Source of the DNA: Scatomonas sp963928055
Lineage (GTDB): Bacteria > Bacillota > Clostridia > Lachnospirales > Lachnospiraceae
Reading direction: 5' to 3'
Length of the DNA: 64,000 bases
Assembly (NCBI GenBank): GCA_963928055.1
Contig: CAWVDN010000002.1
Location: forward strand, 62,001 to 126,000
Both the position numbers and the translations under genes were made by a program. The stretch's first letter is position 1; each line of letters opens with the position of its first letter. The notes under the pieces are model-generated. The model searched no databases. It saw nothing but the letters and a program-made list of their open reading frames with translations, and was not told the origin of the DNA. Positions 7,360 through 16,426 of this stretch are shown piece after piece.

Positions 7360-10300
7360 TTTGTTCTGTTTCTCCTTCCTGCGGGGCATCTGCGGTGTCT
7401 TCCTCCGGCAGGCCCTCCTCTGTTTCCTTCAAAGGATCCGATTCCTGAACTTCCGGTTCCGTTGCCGGGGCGTCAGCCGCGGCATCCTCCTGAGGCTCCG
7501 CCACAATATTTTCTGATGGATCTTCCGGCGCTTCGGGCGCTTCCTCTGTGCCGGAGGCTTCCTCTGTATCAGGGGTCGGCTGGGCTTCCGACTGGATCAC
7601 TATGTCTCCCCCTTCATCCACGTTGATATCATCCTGCTTTATGATCACAAAATCGGCAAGGCCTGTTACTTTAATGTTTGTAACAGATATAAGCGCGCCT
7701 GATCCGGCAGTGATTTTGAAAGTCACGATCTGCTGCCCGTCTACCTCACGAATCGTTCCCATAGTGCTGATATCGTAATAGCTGTCTACGGTGTTTTGAA
7801 TATCCAGAGTAGTATTTCCGATCCGGACCGTTCCGTTGCCTGTGGGCGCCTTGATGCCAAGGTATACTTTTCCCGCGTTGGAATCCCAGTTGGCAAGGGA
7901 GAAGGAAATGCTCTGTCCGTCATTGAGATACGTCTCATTTTTCGGTCCGATGGAGGCGTAATCTTCCGCAGTCTGCAGCTGGCCGTCTGTATCCGTAAAG
8001 GTTACAAATCCATTCTCCGTAGACCATTCCAGACCCTCTTCTCCATCGACAGCATATTCTGTCAACAGCTTCTCGCGCACCTGCGCAACAGTTACATTAG
8101 ACTCAGCATCAGCGAGATATGCATCCGTCGCTGTTCCGTACTCCTCCGATCCTGCATTCATAGGCTCGTAGATCCGGATACCGTCGACATAGAACTCATT
8201 TCCTGCTCCCGTGCTGGTATTTGTCTTTGTTCCTGCTTTTGCCACCGTGATCTGCAGCTTATATGTTCCGTATTCCAGTCCCTGCGTATCATATACCGGC
8301 ACATTGTACAGAGTGTCTATATTCTCGCCAAGGATCTTTGTATCCCGGTAGGTTGTGCTGAGAAGTTGCTCCCCCTGATACAATTTGATCTGGAGATACC
8401 CTGTATTTCCTGTCATTCTGGAAAAAACGGTAGTCCCCGTACCGGTGAACTCATAGGAGAACTGTGCCGCTCCGCTTGCAGTATCCACCCTCTTTGAAGT
8501 TCCGTAGCTGTCTCCTGTATTGTTCCGGTAGGCGGCATCCGTGCCGTAAGGGCTGTCCGTTGTACTGCCCACAAGTTCTGACTCCTGGCGGTCTGTCTGC
8601 GCAATACCTTCCGGCGTCCATCCGTTCGATTTTCCGTCAGTATAGGTCACGAGACTGCCAAAATCCTCTTCATAATACATGGATGTAGCCGGAATGATCC
8701 TTACCTCTGCAGCAGCGGTTTTCACATCTACGCCGTTGCCGGCGTCCACCTTAACGGTATAGGTCAGTACCTCTACGTCTGTCAACTGTTTGTTCAGGGT
8801 ATAAACAAGCTTATTGTCAACGATCTCAGCGGTTCCGAATTCTGCCCCCTTCACTTCTTCCAGGGTCAGGGTACCGCCGGTATACTGATCATTGGCCAGC
8901 ACATCGATCTCGATGGGAAGCCCGTAGTCCACTACCCGCTGATCGTTCTGTGGAGTCACGCTGGTTCCATCCACATGGATCAGGGTATTGGTACAGGTAT
9001 AAGCCACCGTCTCCGTGGCCTCATCCGCACCGCGGATGGTAATTTTATCGGAGGTATATCCGCTTTCCTCTGTCATGTTATAGTCTTCCGTTCCGGTAAC
9101 TTCCACATTCCATGCAGGCGTTTCATATCCGGTCGTCTGGCTTTCCACTACATAATAGGTATTCTCGTCAGAAAAAGTCAGGCCGTAGAATTTTGCTGTC
9201 TGTCCGTTTCGGATAGAGAACTGTCCGCTGCCATTGGTTGAACCATTGGCAAGGAAGGTACCTGCTGAAGAATACAGGCTGTAGCCCTGGTATGCCATAG
9301 GCTGGTCATTGCCATCGTAAAGGGTATAGGTGAACCTCTGATTATTTGCCGTTTGCTGCTGTTCCTGGGTCAGGGCGATCCCCTCGCTGTCCTTGCTGTC
9401 AACGATCTTGGACACGCTGAGACTGTCCCTCTGAGGCAGGTTAAACTGAATCTTATTATTAGACAAGCCGCCGCCCCGCTCCAAATAATAAATGGTCAGG
9501 GTATGCTCATCGGTTGCGCAGAAGGTATTGATATCCGTGTTCAGTTTTCCCTGAGAAGCCACGGTACCGTCCTCGTTCAGCACATTGAACAGCTGGCCCT
9601 GGGAAACTTTTCCGCTCCCGCTTCCGTACGCTCCGGCAACATCTCCGGACGCATTAGAAGCATTGGTAGACCACATGGTGATAGTGTTGTCCGCAAAGTT
9701 GAAGGATCCGGAAACACTGTCGTGGATGCCGCCCAGATCCAGCACCAGCTGGCCGTCGATAAATACCCATACATCATCGTCACCGGAAAAGGTAAACTCC
9801 GCATCCGCAGAATCATCCGATGCCGTGATCTTCCCGTTGGGATTCATGGTAAAGGATACATTCGCCGTCATGCCGAACCAGAAATCCGCCGCCTCATTTC
9901 CGGTCTTATCGCTGACATTCTCCCCGTCTGAATTCGTTCCGGTCACCGGATGCGCATTTACCGATTTCCCTGCAGAACTTGTCGCTCTTTCCGAAGAAGC
10001 ACTCAACGTATTAAACGGAAGGAATCCGGTATTGTAGGAGGTGCTGCCGGAATAATGAAAGGCAGCCGGATCCTCTGAATAGGCAAGATTTTCTCCGCTG
10101 GAGGGTTCATCCGCAAAATAGGCCGCCATTTCATCGGAATCGAAGGTGTAATACCCGGTTTCCGCATCATACTCAAAGGGCAGTCCTACGTTGGTATATA
10201 CTTCTTTGTTTTCCGTATCTGTCACATCAAAGATACCGCCGTCCGGCACTTTGATCTGGATATTTCCGGCATTGTCCAGTTCTTCTTCCACCAGGCCGGA

Positions 10301-11200
10301 ATAAATGTATCCTCTTGCGTTTTCGCCAGAGGTAACCCCTGTAGCCGGCTTGCTGTCCGCATTCTCATTACCGGTCCAGTAGTTGTATCCGGCATAGCCC
10401 CCGGACTGAACGGTCTCAGTTCCGGTGGTAACGGCATGATAGAGGGTAATGGAGCTGGTGTCAAAACGTTCTGTACGGTTATTGTTGTAGGTAACCGTCC
10501 AGTCGTATGAATCTTCTCCAAAAGGCCACCAGCCTTCTTCATAATCACAGTGAATGCTTGTGACCTGGTTCTGTCCCTGTTTATCCAGATAATAGGTACC
10601 GTCTTCATAGGTACTGTAATCATTATTATTCCTATAGTTCACAGTTATCTCATGATATTCTGTCCAGGAATTTTCTGTTTCCACTTCTACCTGTGTTGGC
10701 ATGCCATCCTTCGTCGGATCGCCGCTGGAGAAGTAAAGTCCTTTCCAGTAGTCTACCTCGCTTCCCCCTGCTTCCACAGCGGCGCCGGCCTCCTCCTGGA
10801 GGATCAGGTCGTTGATGGTGTCCTTGTCATAGTTGAACAGGGTCACCGGAAAATATGTAATGGTCTGCGCCCGGCTGTCCGTGGTCTGATAGGTGCTGGC
10901 CCGCAGGTCCGTGGCCGCGCTGACGGTGGTTTCGTCGCTGATCAGTTTCAGAGGCGTACCCGGATTAGCTTCCGGCTCTGTGCTGCCGCTCTCGGCGCTC
11001 TGCTGGGAATCTTCTGACTGTTCCGCGTCATCGCCGCCCAGCAGTCTGTCAAAAAAGCCTGTCACCGAAGACCAGAATCCGCTGATCCTTGAGCCGCCGC
11101 CGAATATGCCCGCGCTGACGGGGACACTGGGAACCGTCAGCGCCATGGTTGCCGCTAACGCCGCTGCCGCGGCTTTTTTCAAACGTTTGCGATTCTTCAT
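7340..11200 (-). CDS. Large secreted fibro-slime domain surface protein
   Basis: The ATG at 11,200 has a GGAGGAG ribosome binding site; it yields 1,286 residues. A signal peptide is visible (MKNRKRLKK, Ala-rich core, VPVSAG cleavage region). Residues about 340-590 match the fibro-slime/PA14-like fold, with the hallmark FTFSGDDDVWVFIDGQLVLDLGG. This is followed by a SpaA/prealbumin-like module (about 593-710), an Ig-like module with a VLAND motif (about 730-810), a beta-rich carbohydrate-binding-like region and a Glu/Pro-rich acidic tail. No LPxTG motif or C-terminal hydrophobic anchor is present, so attachment is unknown. The 3' end overlaps the putative precursor gene, suggesting translational coupling. 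A structural or adhesive role is inferred from the modules. Confidence 0.85.
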   Translation of the reverse strand: MKNRKRLKKAAAAALAATMALTVPSVPVSAGIFGGGSRISGFWSSVTGFFDRLLGGDDAEQSEDSQQSAESGSTEPEANPGTPLKLISDETTVSAATDLRASTYQTTDSRAQTITYFPVTLFNYDKDTINDLILQEEAGAAVEAGGSEVDYWKGLYFSSGDPTKDGMPTQVEVETENSWTEYHEITVNYRNNNDYSTYEDGTYYLDKQGQNQVTSIHCDYEEGWWPFGEDSYDWTVTYNNNRTERFDTSSITLYHAVTTGTETVQSGGYAGYNYWTGNENADSKPATGVTSGENARGYIYSGLVEEELDNAGNIQIKVPDGGIFDVTDTENKEVYTNVGLPFEYDAETGYYTFDSDEMAAYFADEPSSGENLAYSEDPAAFHYSGSTSYNTGFLPFNTLSASSERATSSAGKSVNAHPVTGTNSDGENVSDKTGNEAADFWFGMTANVSFTMNPNGKITASDDSADAEFTFSGDDDVWVFIDGQLVLDLGGIHDSVSGSFNFADNTITMWSTNASNASGDVAGAYGSGSGKVSQGQLFNVLNEDGTVASQGKLNTDINTFCATDEHTLTIYYLERGGGLSNNKIQFNLPQRDSLSVSKIVDSKDSEGIALTQEQQQTANNQRFTYTLYDGNDQPMAYQGYSLYSSAGTFLANGSTNGSGQFSIRNGQTAKFYGLTFSDENTYYVVESQTTGYETPAWNVEVTGTEDYNMTEESGYTSDKITIRGADEATETVAYTCTNTLIHVDGTSVTPQNDQRVVDYGLPIEIDVLANDQYTGGTLTLEEVKGAEFGTAEIVDNKLVYTLNKQLTDVEVLTYTVKVDAGNGVDVKTAAAEVRIIPATSMYYEEDFGSLVTYTDGKSNGWTPEGIAQTDRQESELVGSTTDSPYGTDAAYRNNTGDSYGTSKRVDTASGAAQFSYEFTGTGTTVFSRMTGNTGYLQIKLYQGEQLLSTTYRDTKILGENIDTLYNVPVYDTQGLEYGTYKLQITVAKAGTKTNTSTGAGNEFYVDGIRIYEPMNAGSEEYGTATDAYLADAESNVTVAQVREKLLTEYAVDGEEGLEWSTENGFVTFTDTDGQLQTAEDYASIGPKNETYLNDGQSISFSLANWDSNAGKVYLGIKAPTGNGTVRIGNTTLDIQNTVDSYYDISTMGTIREVDGQQIVTFKITAGSGALISVTNIKVTGLADFVIIKQDDINVDEGGDIVIQSEAQPTPDTEEASGTEEAPEAPEDPSENIVAEPQEDAAADAPATEPEVQESDPLKETEEGLPEEDTADAPQEGETEQNEETLQ

Positions 11201-11245
11201 GTTCGCTCCTCCTTCATCATTTTTCCGCCCTGCAGGTTGTCCGAC

Positions 11246-11362
11246 AAATCCGAATTTACCCGGTGTCCCCGAAACGCAAAAATAGCCCTGAAACACACGA
11301 TTTTTCAGCGTGTTTCAGAGCTTTTTCCCTTACTCTTTTTCAGTTTTAAATCGCAATTTACC
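11246..11362. repeat. Two near-identical 15-base direct repeats flanking a hairpin
   Basis: The sequences at 11,246-11,260 and 11,348-11,362 match at 13 of 15 positions (AAATCCGAATTTACC and AAATCGCAATTTACC on the plus strand). Each is next to a GGACA-type element, and the second also forms part of a small CCGGACA/TGTCCGG hairpin (11,361-11,379). The hairpin at 11,284-11,326 lies between them. The arrangement sits in the leader of the fibro-slime gene and could be a regulatory site. Confidence 0.4.
11284..11326. terminator. Bidirectional-looking hairpin in the leader of the fibro-slime gene
   Basis: An imperfect stem of about 16 bases (11,284-11,299 with 11,307-11,322) has a T-run on both sides when read from either strand. 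On the minus strand it lies between pqqD and the fibro-slime gene, where it could terminate read-through or act as an attenuator. Confidence 0.6.
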
Positions 11363-11400
11363 GGACAAACCCTGTCCGGGTTCTGCCCCTGCGCCGCAGC

Positions 11401-11434
11401 AAAAAAGGAACCCCGCTTTCCCGCAGGATTCCCC
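11401..11434 (-). terminator. Rho-independent terminator after the PqqD-like gene
   Basis: Directly after the stop of the PqqD-like gene, the minus strand folds into a GGAATCCTGC/GCGGGGTTCC stem followed by TTTTTT (plus-strand 11,401-11,406). Together with the next hairpin, this suggests that pqqD is transcribed largely on its own. Confidence 0.7.
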
Positions 11435-11441
11435 GTCTCCG

Positions 11442-11732
11442 CTATTCTTCCAGAATGCCGCCCTCTTTCAAGGTGCCCAGAAATTCCTGGATATCTTCCT
11501 TGGCCACTTCAGCGTCCACATCGTACTCGTCCAGCACGCCTTTTACCAGGTCGTCCAGGCTGACTTCCTTCTGGAGCATATTCCACAAGAAGGCCCCCAC
11601 TTCGTTGACTGTGATCAAGCCATTAAATTTCAGTACAGTTTTCCCCGTCGGAATGATCACATAATCCCCCGCGATCTCCCTCAGGACAAACTCATCTTGT
11701 ACTCTCATGCACATCTCATTCCCTTTGTTCAA
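11442..11732 (-). CDS. PqqD-like peptide-recognition protein (RRE)
   Basis: This 96-residue protein has the PqqD fold pattern: a beta hairpin segment (FVLREIAGDYVIIPTG), a FNGLITVNEVGAFLWNML helix and a helical C-terminus ending in LKEGGILEE. PqqD-like proteins are RiPP recognition elements that bind precursor leaders and present them to a radical SAM enzyme. The best start is TTG at 11,732, because AAGGAG lies at a proper distance; ATG at 11,714 is the alternative. A sigma-A-like promoter lies at 11,771-11,799 and a terminator follows the stop. The other cassette members lie downstream on the same strand. Confidence 0.85.
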   Translation of the reverse strand: MNKGNEMCMRVQDEFVLREIAGDYVIIPTGKTVLKFNGLITVNEVGAFLWNMLQKEVSLDDLVKGVLDEYDVDAEVAKEDIQEFLGTLKEGGILEE

Positions 11733-11770
11733 AAAATTCTCTCCTTACCGGCTACCAGCCGGGCAAATAC

Positions 11771-11799
11771 ATTGTACTATAGAGATGTTAGAAATGCAA
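11771..11799 (-). promoter_or_regulatory. Promoter for the PqqD-like gene
   Basis: On the minus strand, TTGCAT and TACAAT are separated by exactly 17 bases, about 40 bases upstream of the start codon. A short CCGGCT/AGCCGG hairpin lies in the leader just before the ribosome binding site. Confidence 0.65.
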
Positions 11800-11876
11800 C
11801 TACTCTATTACTGTAAAAATCCCACAAATTTAAGGATTCTTTTGCTTTTTTCCTGTTTTCGCCGTTTCTGGAAATT

Positions 11877-12747
11877 TTACGGTAATGTTACGTCCAAAAC
11901 CGCGATCTCCGGCGGATTGTTGAACCTGGGGAATTTTTCCTGATCCGTTCCCAGGCCGCTGGTAATAAACAGGCGGAGGTTGTCTTTTGTATACAATCCG
12001 TGGACATACTCCGGAAACCAACCCTGGTCACCGCCAAAGGCCCCCGCCCAGGAATGGCAGCACCACCTGGCCGCCGTGATTGTGGGCGCTGACCACCAGG
12101 TCGATCTCCCAGACCCGACTGGCGTCCCCGAAGATAAAACTGTCCGGACGGTGGCTCATCATGATCTTCAGCCGGTCCGTATCCTGAAACTCCGTCAGGA
12201 ACTCCAGAACCTCCTCCGATGCCGCCGCCGCGTCATTATTCCCGTTGAGCCCGAAGGCATACTCATACATGCCTCCCAGCCGGAGCTTTGCATCCCCCAC
12301 GGTCAGATCCAGATATTCCCGCTCCAGTACCACCGCTCCGGCCTCTTCCAGTTCCCGGATCAGCTCCGGATGCCCCTGTTCCATATACTCCAGCTCATGG
12401 TTGCCCAGCGCGTAATAGACAGGCGCGATGTCCCGAAGCTGCGCGATGAGACGCACCGGCACCTCCGCCGAATCGGAAGTGCCGTTCAGCATGTCCCCCA
12501 GGAGCAGGATCAGATCCGGCTCCTGGGCCCGGACCTTTTCGGCCAGCTTCTGATTCTCCTGCCCAAACTGGTGGTCGTGAAGGTCTCCCAGCACTGCCAG
12601 GCGGATGGATGGGCCGCTGCCGAAATCCGTCTGATACCGGCGGACCGTCAGGACTTCCGCCGAAACCCACAGGCTGACCGCCGTATAAATCGCCAGGGCC
12701 GCCAGAAGGCAGATTGCAAAGATGAAGGGTTTCTTTTTAAAAATCAA
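11877..12747 (-). pseudogene. Metallophosphoesterase, membrane-anchored, frameshifted near the C-terminus
   Basis: The protein starts at a TTG (12,747) with RBS AAGGAG, has an N-terminal membrane anchor and then calcineurin-like phosphoesterase motifs: GDLHDHQ, LLLGDM, LGNHELE and a late SAHNHGGQ. The frame stops early after LPFLGGGLWR. In the next frame the expected family ending follows without a gap (GGDQGWFPEYVHGLYT, then FITSGLGT and FNNPPEIAVL) to a stop at 11,877-11,879. One extra C in the run at 12,041-12,045 explains the break. All metal-binding motifs are before the shift, but the last His-containing loop and the C-terminus would be altered. This may be a sequencing error rather than true decay. 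Confidence 0.85.
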
Positions 12748-12850
12748 ATGACCGCTCTCCTTCCCGGTAAAGTTTGCTTTCTGAACACCAAGGTAGTATA
12801 TTTTTTCACTTCTGTCAACGGAAATCCCCTTCGACCCGGCTCCCCCTAAA

Positions 12851-13102
12851 TAGATTTTAAAGGACTGTTCTCAACTGCACATTACCCAAAATGCCGCTGA
12901 AAAAAATCACTTTGATCTGCTCCTGCTGAACAGATACGGCAGGCCCCGCTAAAAAATGCAGTTCTCTGTTAAAGAACGTGAAAAACTGGAGCTGGCGCTG
13001 ATCTCCGCTCCGGAAGTAAAGGCGGAAGAATGGTTGAAAGGCGGCCGCATGGTCTTTACCGGGCCTTCAGAAGGATCACATAAATATTCTGCATATTCAT
13101 GA
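12851..13102 (+). other. Unrecognised decayed-looking coding stretch
   Basis: This fills most of the gap between the phosphoesterase and the polysaccharide operon. One plus-strand frame is open from 12,854 except for a TAA at 12,950, then restarts at ATG 12,956 and gives 48 residues (MQFSVKEREKLELALISAPE and onward) with natural-looking codon use, ending inside the 3' end of the membrane-protein gene. No ribosome binding site or family is recognised. The left part, CTAAATAGATTTTA at 12,847-12,860, resembles the inverted repeat near 55,760. No terminator for the polysaccharide operon is evident here. Confidence 0.3.
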
Positions 13103-13952
13103 TCTCTTCATCCAGAGAAAAGCGGTATCTGATGCCCCCTTCCCGCTGTTTCGGAACGCCTCTTTCTATGCTTCTTTCAGAAATCCCTTTAACACCGGGG
13201 ATTCTTCCGATCTCTATCAGTTCCAGTTCGTAAAGCGGCGATGGAATACCCATATTGATTTTTATATCTATACTCTTCACTTTTTTTCCATAATTTAAAG
13301 GACAAATGCACAAAGCGTCATTCCGCCCTATCCGCAAGGAATCCCGCGACTTTAGTACGATCTTAAACTTGTCTATTCTCTGTTTCGGTTTTAATATCTT
13401 CGGCAGCCCAAAGGAAAGCATTCTTACTTTGTTGCTCTCTTCAAACTTCAGATCATAGTCTGCCATGGCATCATCAATAAAAAACGAAAGATTTGCCTTA
13501 CTGCTTTTTGCTATATCGTATGTATTATACATTAAATACTCGGAAATATTTTCCCGGCTTATATTGGTGATAGAGCCAAACTCCCACTCAAAAATCGAAT
13601 GAAGCCAGCCAGGGACCTGTGACGGATACATATTCCAGTTAATTTTCAGCTTATCAATCTCCACGCCATTATATCTTCCCTGCTGCTTTTGCAGCAAAAG
13701 CATCTTGGGAAGAGAATTAAACTGATTTCTTCCATGGTTATGAAATAAATACTGAATGAGTGTATAGTCATACGCCAGCTTTTTATATTTTAGGATATAC
13801 AGGATCAGCAAAATCAACAGAACACCGGACAGACTTGTAATCAAAACAGAATAGATCATATTATGCTCGGTAAAAATCTGTATAAAGGCTAGAAGGATCT
13901 GTATTCCGCCTATAATAATACTTGCCCTTAACTCTTTATTGTCCTCACCCAT
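13056..13952 (-). CDS. Unknown membrane protein at the end of the polysaccharide operon
   Basis: The ATG at 13,952 with GAGGA upstream gives 298 residues; a GTG at 13,967 is less likely because of spacing. Two hydrophobic segments near the N-terminus (about residues 10-28 and 33-53) form a probable hairpin in the membrane. The rest (about 245 residues) is soluble, mixed alpha/beta in character, and not recognised. A C-terminal domain facing the cytoplasm is the simplest topology. It is the last gene of the long operon and follows kdsC after 81 bases. No function is proposed. Confidence 0.7.
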   Translation of the reverse strand: MGEDNKELRASIIIGGIQILLAFIQIFTEHNMIYSVLITSLSGVLLILLILYILKYKKLAYDYTLIQYLFHNHGRNQFNSLPKMLLLQKQQGRYNGVEIDKLKINWNMYPSQVPGWLHSIFEWEFGSITNISRENISEYLMYNTYDIAKSSKANLSFFIDDAMADYDLKFEESNKVRMLSFGLPKILKPKQRIDKFKIVLKSRDSLRIGRNDALCICPLNYGKKVKSIDIKINMGIPSPLYELELIEIGRIPGVKGISERSIERGVPKQREGGIRYRFSLDEEIMNMQNIYVILLKAR

Positions 13953-14033
13953 TCTGTATATCCTCACATCATTTCTTTATGCCGATTTTTCCTTTTTTCA
14001 TTCATATAGCTATGTGCAAAAGCCTGTTGCGTT

Positions 14034-14576
14034 CTATAAAAGGCCGCCTCCAGTTGTATCTTGACCTCTTTCAGTTTTGCTTCCTTTTACGAAACTGTTG
14101 TACTTGAACGCATTGATGTTCACGCTCAGATAGTCGACGAACTCTCGTACCGCGCCCCGGCCGCCCTGATTTTCGCATACATATCCTACAAGAGCCTTCA
14201 CTTCCTCTACCGCATCCGCCGGGCATGCTGTCACACCGCAATAGCGGATACACTCCAGGTCATTCAGATCATCTCCGATATAAGCGATCTGATCAGGCGT
14301 ACAATTATAACTCCCGGCAATGTCTTTTAGTTTCTGTAACTTATCCGGTACTCCCTGATACAGCTCCGTAATCCCCAGCTCTTCTGCGCGGCGGCTCACA
14401 ATATCCGAGGTCCTTCCTGTAATGATTACCGGAACTATGCCTCGTTTTCTTAACTGCGCGATCCCATACCCGTCTTTTACATCAAAAGCCTTCATCATCT
14501 CGCCAGCCGCTCCGATATAAATTCGTCCGTCTGTCAGGGTACCGTCCACATCCATAACTAGCATTTTTATCTTCAT
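14034..14576 (-). CDS. kdsC: 3-deoxy-D-manno-octulosonate-8-phosphate phosphatase (KdsC)
   Basis: The product (180 residues) has the small HAD phosphatase pattern of KdsC: DVDGTLTDG with the catalytic Asp pair near residues 9-11, the ITGRTSDIV segment, and YIGDDLNDLE. It lacks a large cap domain, as expected for this tetrameric family. It would remove phosphate from Kdo-8-phosphate. It overlaps kdsD by four bases (ATGA), so the two are translationally coupled. Related HAD enzymes that act on nonulosonate phosphates cannot be excluded from sequence alone, but the flanking kdsD, kdsA and kdsB genes support Kdo. Confidence 0.88.
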   Translation of the reverse strand: MKIKMLVMDVDGTLTDGRIYIGAAGEMMKAFDVKDGYGIAQLRKRGIVPVIITGRTSDIVSRRAEELGITELYQGVPDKLQKLKDIAGSYNCTPDQIAYIGDDLNDLECIRYCGVTACPADAVEEVKALVGYVCENQGGRGAVREFVDYLSVNINAFKYNSFVKGSKTERGQDTTGGGLL

Positions 14577-15565
14577 CTTACAATTCCCGCTTTAAAAATA
14601 TCCTGCATCAGCACAGATCCAATTACATTTCGCTCTTCATCGAGCACCGGCATACAGGTAATTCTCATATCGCTCATTCTCTGGAGCGCATTCACTGCCA
14701 TCTCGCGATAATCGATCCATTTCGGTGATTTTGTCATAACATTATCAACGGATTCATTGTAAACATCTACACCTTTTTCCAGCATTCTGCGCAGATCGCC
14801 GTCGGTTATGATCCCCTTAAGATGATGCTCTGTATCAATGATCGTAACCATGCTCAGCCCTTTGCTGCTCATTTCTACGATCGCATTTCTGAGAGAACTT
14901 CCTTCTGCTACAACGGCATTCTCATTCCCCTGATGCATGATATCTTTCACTTTCACCAGCAGCTTTTTGCCTAAGGCCCCCGCCGGATGATGCAGTCCGA
15001 AGTCTTCTTTTGTGTAATTCCTGATGCGGGACGCCACCACAGCAAGCGCGTCTCCTACCACGAGCAGCGCCGTTGTGCTTGAAGTAGGCGCCAGATGCAT
15101 GTAACACGCCTCTTCAAATTCCGGGAAACAAAAACAGTACTGACATTCTCTGGCAAGCGTAGATTTTGCCTTCCCTGTAATAGCAATGGTGACACAGCCG
15201 ATTTCCAGAAGCACCGGCATTAATTCCGTAACTTCCGTACTCTCCCCGCTGTAGCTGAGAAGCAAGACGACATCCTTCTCTTCTACCATCCCAAGATCGC
15301 CGTGCATCGCCTCTCCAGGGTGCATAAAAAATGCCGGAATCCCAAGACTGGCAAACGTTGCCGCGATCTTCGTCCCAATATGGCCGGGTTTTCCCATACC
15401 GGTAATGACCACCTTGCCGTTACAGTTTAAAATCTGTTGAAGTATTTCTTCAAAAGCTTGTCCGATTGCATTCCGGGTCAGAATCAGAGCCTCTATTTCT
15501 TTATCAAAGACACTCCTGGCTTCCTGTATGATATCAAACTGCTCTTTCTCAGAATTTGTCTTCAT
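14573..15565 (-). CDS. kdsD: D-arabinose-5-phosphate isomerase (KdsD), SIS plus CBS domains
   Basis: The 330-residue protein has an N-terminal SIS domain (about residues 40-180; motifs VVITGMGKPGHIG and LSYSGESTEV) and two CBS domains in the C-terminal third (ITDGDLRRMLEKG is one landmark). This is the standard KdsD/GutQ/KpsF architecture and length. It converts ribulose 5-phosphate to arabinose 5-phosphate, the first step to Kdo. It lies between kdsA (16-base gap) and kdsC (4-base overlap), which favours a Kdo role over sugar-alcohol metabolism. Confidence 0.9.
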   Translation of the reverse strand: MKTNSEKEQFDIIQEARSVFDKEIEALILTRNAIGQAFEEILQQILNCNGKVVITGMGKPGHIGTKIAATFASLGIPAFFMHPGEAMHGDLGMVEEKDVVLLLSYSGESTEVTELMPVLLEIGCVTIAITGKAKSTLARECQYCFCFPEFEEACYMHLAPTSSTTALLVVGDALAVVASRIRNYTKEDFGLHHPAGALGKKLLVKVKDIMHQGNENAVVAEGSSLRNAIVEMSSKGLSMVTIIDTEHHLKGIITDGDLRRMLEKGVDVYNESVDNVMTKSPKWIDYREMAVNALQRMSDMRITCMPVLDEERNVIGSVLMQDIFKAGIVR

Positions 15566-15581
15566 CGTCCATTGTTCCTCT

Positions 15582-16352
15582 CTACTGTACCGCTTCGTAT
15601 ACCTTTTTAAGTCTGATCAAAAGATCTTTCATCTCTGAAAGCGGCACCATATTGGGCCCGTCAGACTTCGCATGATCCGGATCCGGATGAGTTTCCATAA
15701 ACAGACCGTCTACGCCTACTGCCACCGCTGCTTTCGCGAGATATTCCACAAACTGACGATTGCCTCCGGTGCTGGTCCCATTTCCTCCGGGTTTCTGCAC
15801 ACTGTGTGTGGCATCAAAGATTACCGGAACTCCGAATTCTTTCATCACTCTTAAGCCAGTCATATCTACAACCAAAGTATTATATCCGAAACTGGTTCCC
15901 CTCTCACAAAGCATCACCCTTTCATTTCCGGACTGGCGCACTTTTTCCAGGCAATTCTTCATATCCCAGGGAGCCAGAAACTGGGCCTTTTTAATGTTGA
16001 TACATTTTCCCGTTTTGGCTGCCGCAACCAGAAGGTCTGTCTGACGGCAGAGAAACGCCGGGATTTGCAGGATGTCCGCCACTTCTGCCGCTTTTTCCGC
16101 CTGCCAGGCTTCATGGATATCCGTGCAGATCGGAAGATGATAGGTGTCCTTTACTTTCCGCAGAATTTCCAGTCCTTTTTCGATGCCCGGCCCCCGAAAG
16201 CTGCTAATAGAAGTGCGGTTTGCTTTATCAAAAGACGCTTTAAAAGTATACGGAATCTCCAGTTCTTCTGTTATTCCTTTCATCTCTTCCGCAATCGAAA
16301 GAACCTGCTCCTCTGACTCGATCACGCAGGGACCCGCTATTAATTGAAACAT
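15582..16352 (-). CDS. kdsA: 3-deoxy-8-phosphooctulonate synthase (KdsA)
   Basis: The protein (256 residues) is a compact KdsA. It has IAGPCVIES at the N-terminus, FKASFDKANRTS, CRQTDLL, FDATHSVQKPGG and FMETHPDPD, all signatures of the family. The Cys at position 9 (GPC) corresponds to the metal-ligand Cys of metal-dependent KdsA enzymes, in contrast to the Asn of the E. coli type. It condenses phosphoenolpyruvate with arabinose 5-phosphate. It is slightly shorter than the usual 270-285 residues, with no motif missing. It lies downstream of the 191-residue unknown gene and upstream of kdsD. Confidence 0.92.
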   Translation of the reverse strand: MFQLIAGPCVIESEEQVLSIAEEMKGITEELEIPYTFKASFDKANRTSISSFRGPGIEKGLEILRKVKDTYHLPICTDIHEAWQAEKAAEVADILQIPAFLCRQTDLLVAAAKTGKCINIKKAQFLAPWDMKNCLEKVRQSGNERVMLCERGTSFGYNTLVVDMTGLRVMKEFGVPVIFDATHSVQKPGGNGTSTGGNRQFVEYLAKAAVAVGVDGLFMETHPDPDHAKSDGPNMVPLSEMKDLLIRLKKVYEAVQ

Positions 16353-16426
16353 AGATCTGCTCCCTCCTTTTTCTCTTACACATTATTTTTGCCTTCTGAT
16401 TTTTCCATTTTACGCGGCAGCTCAGC

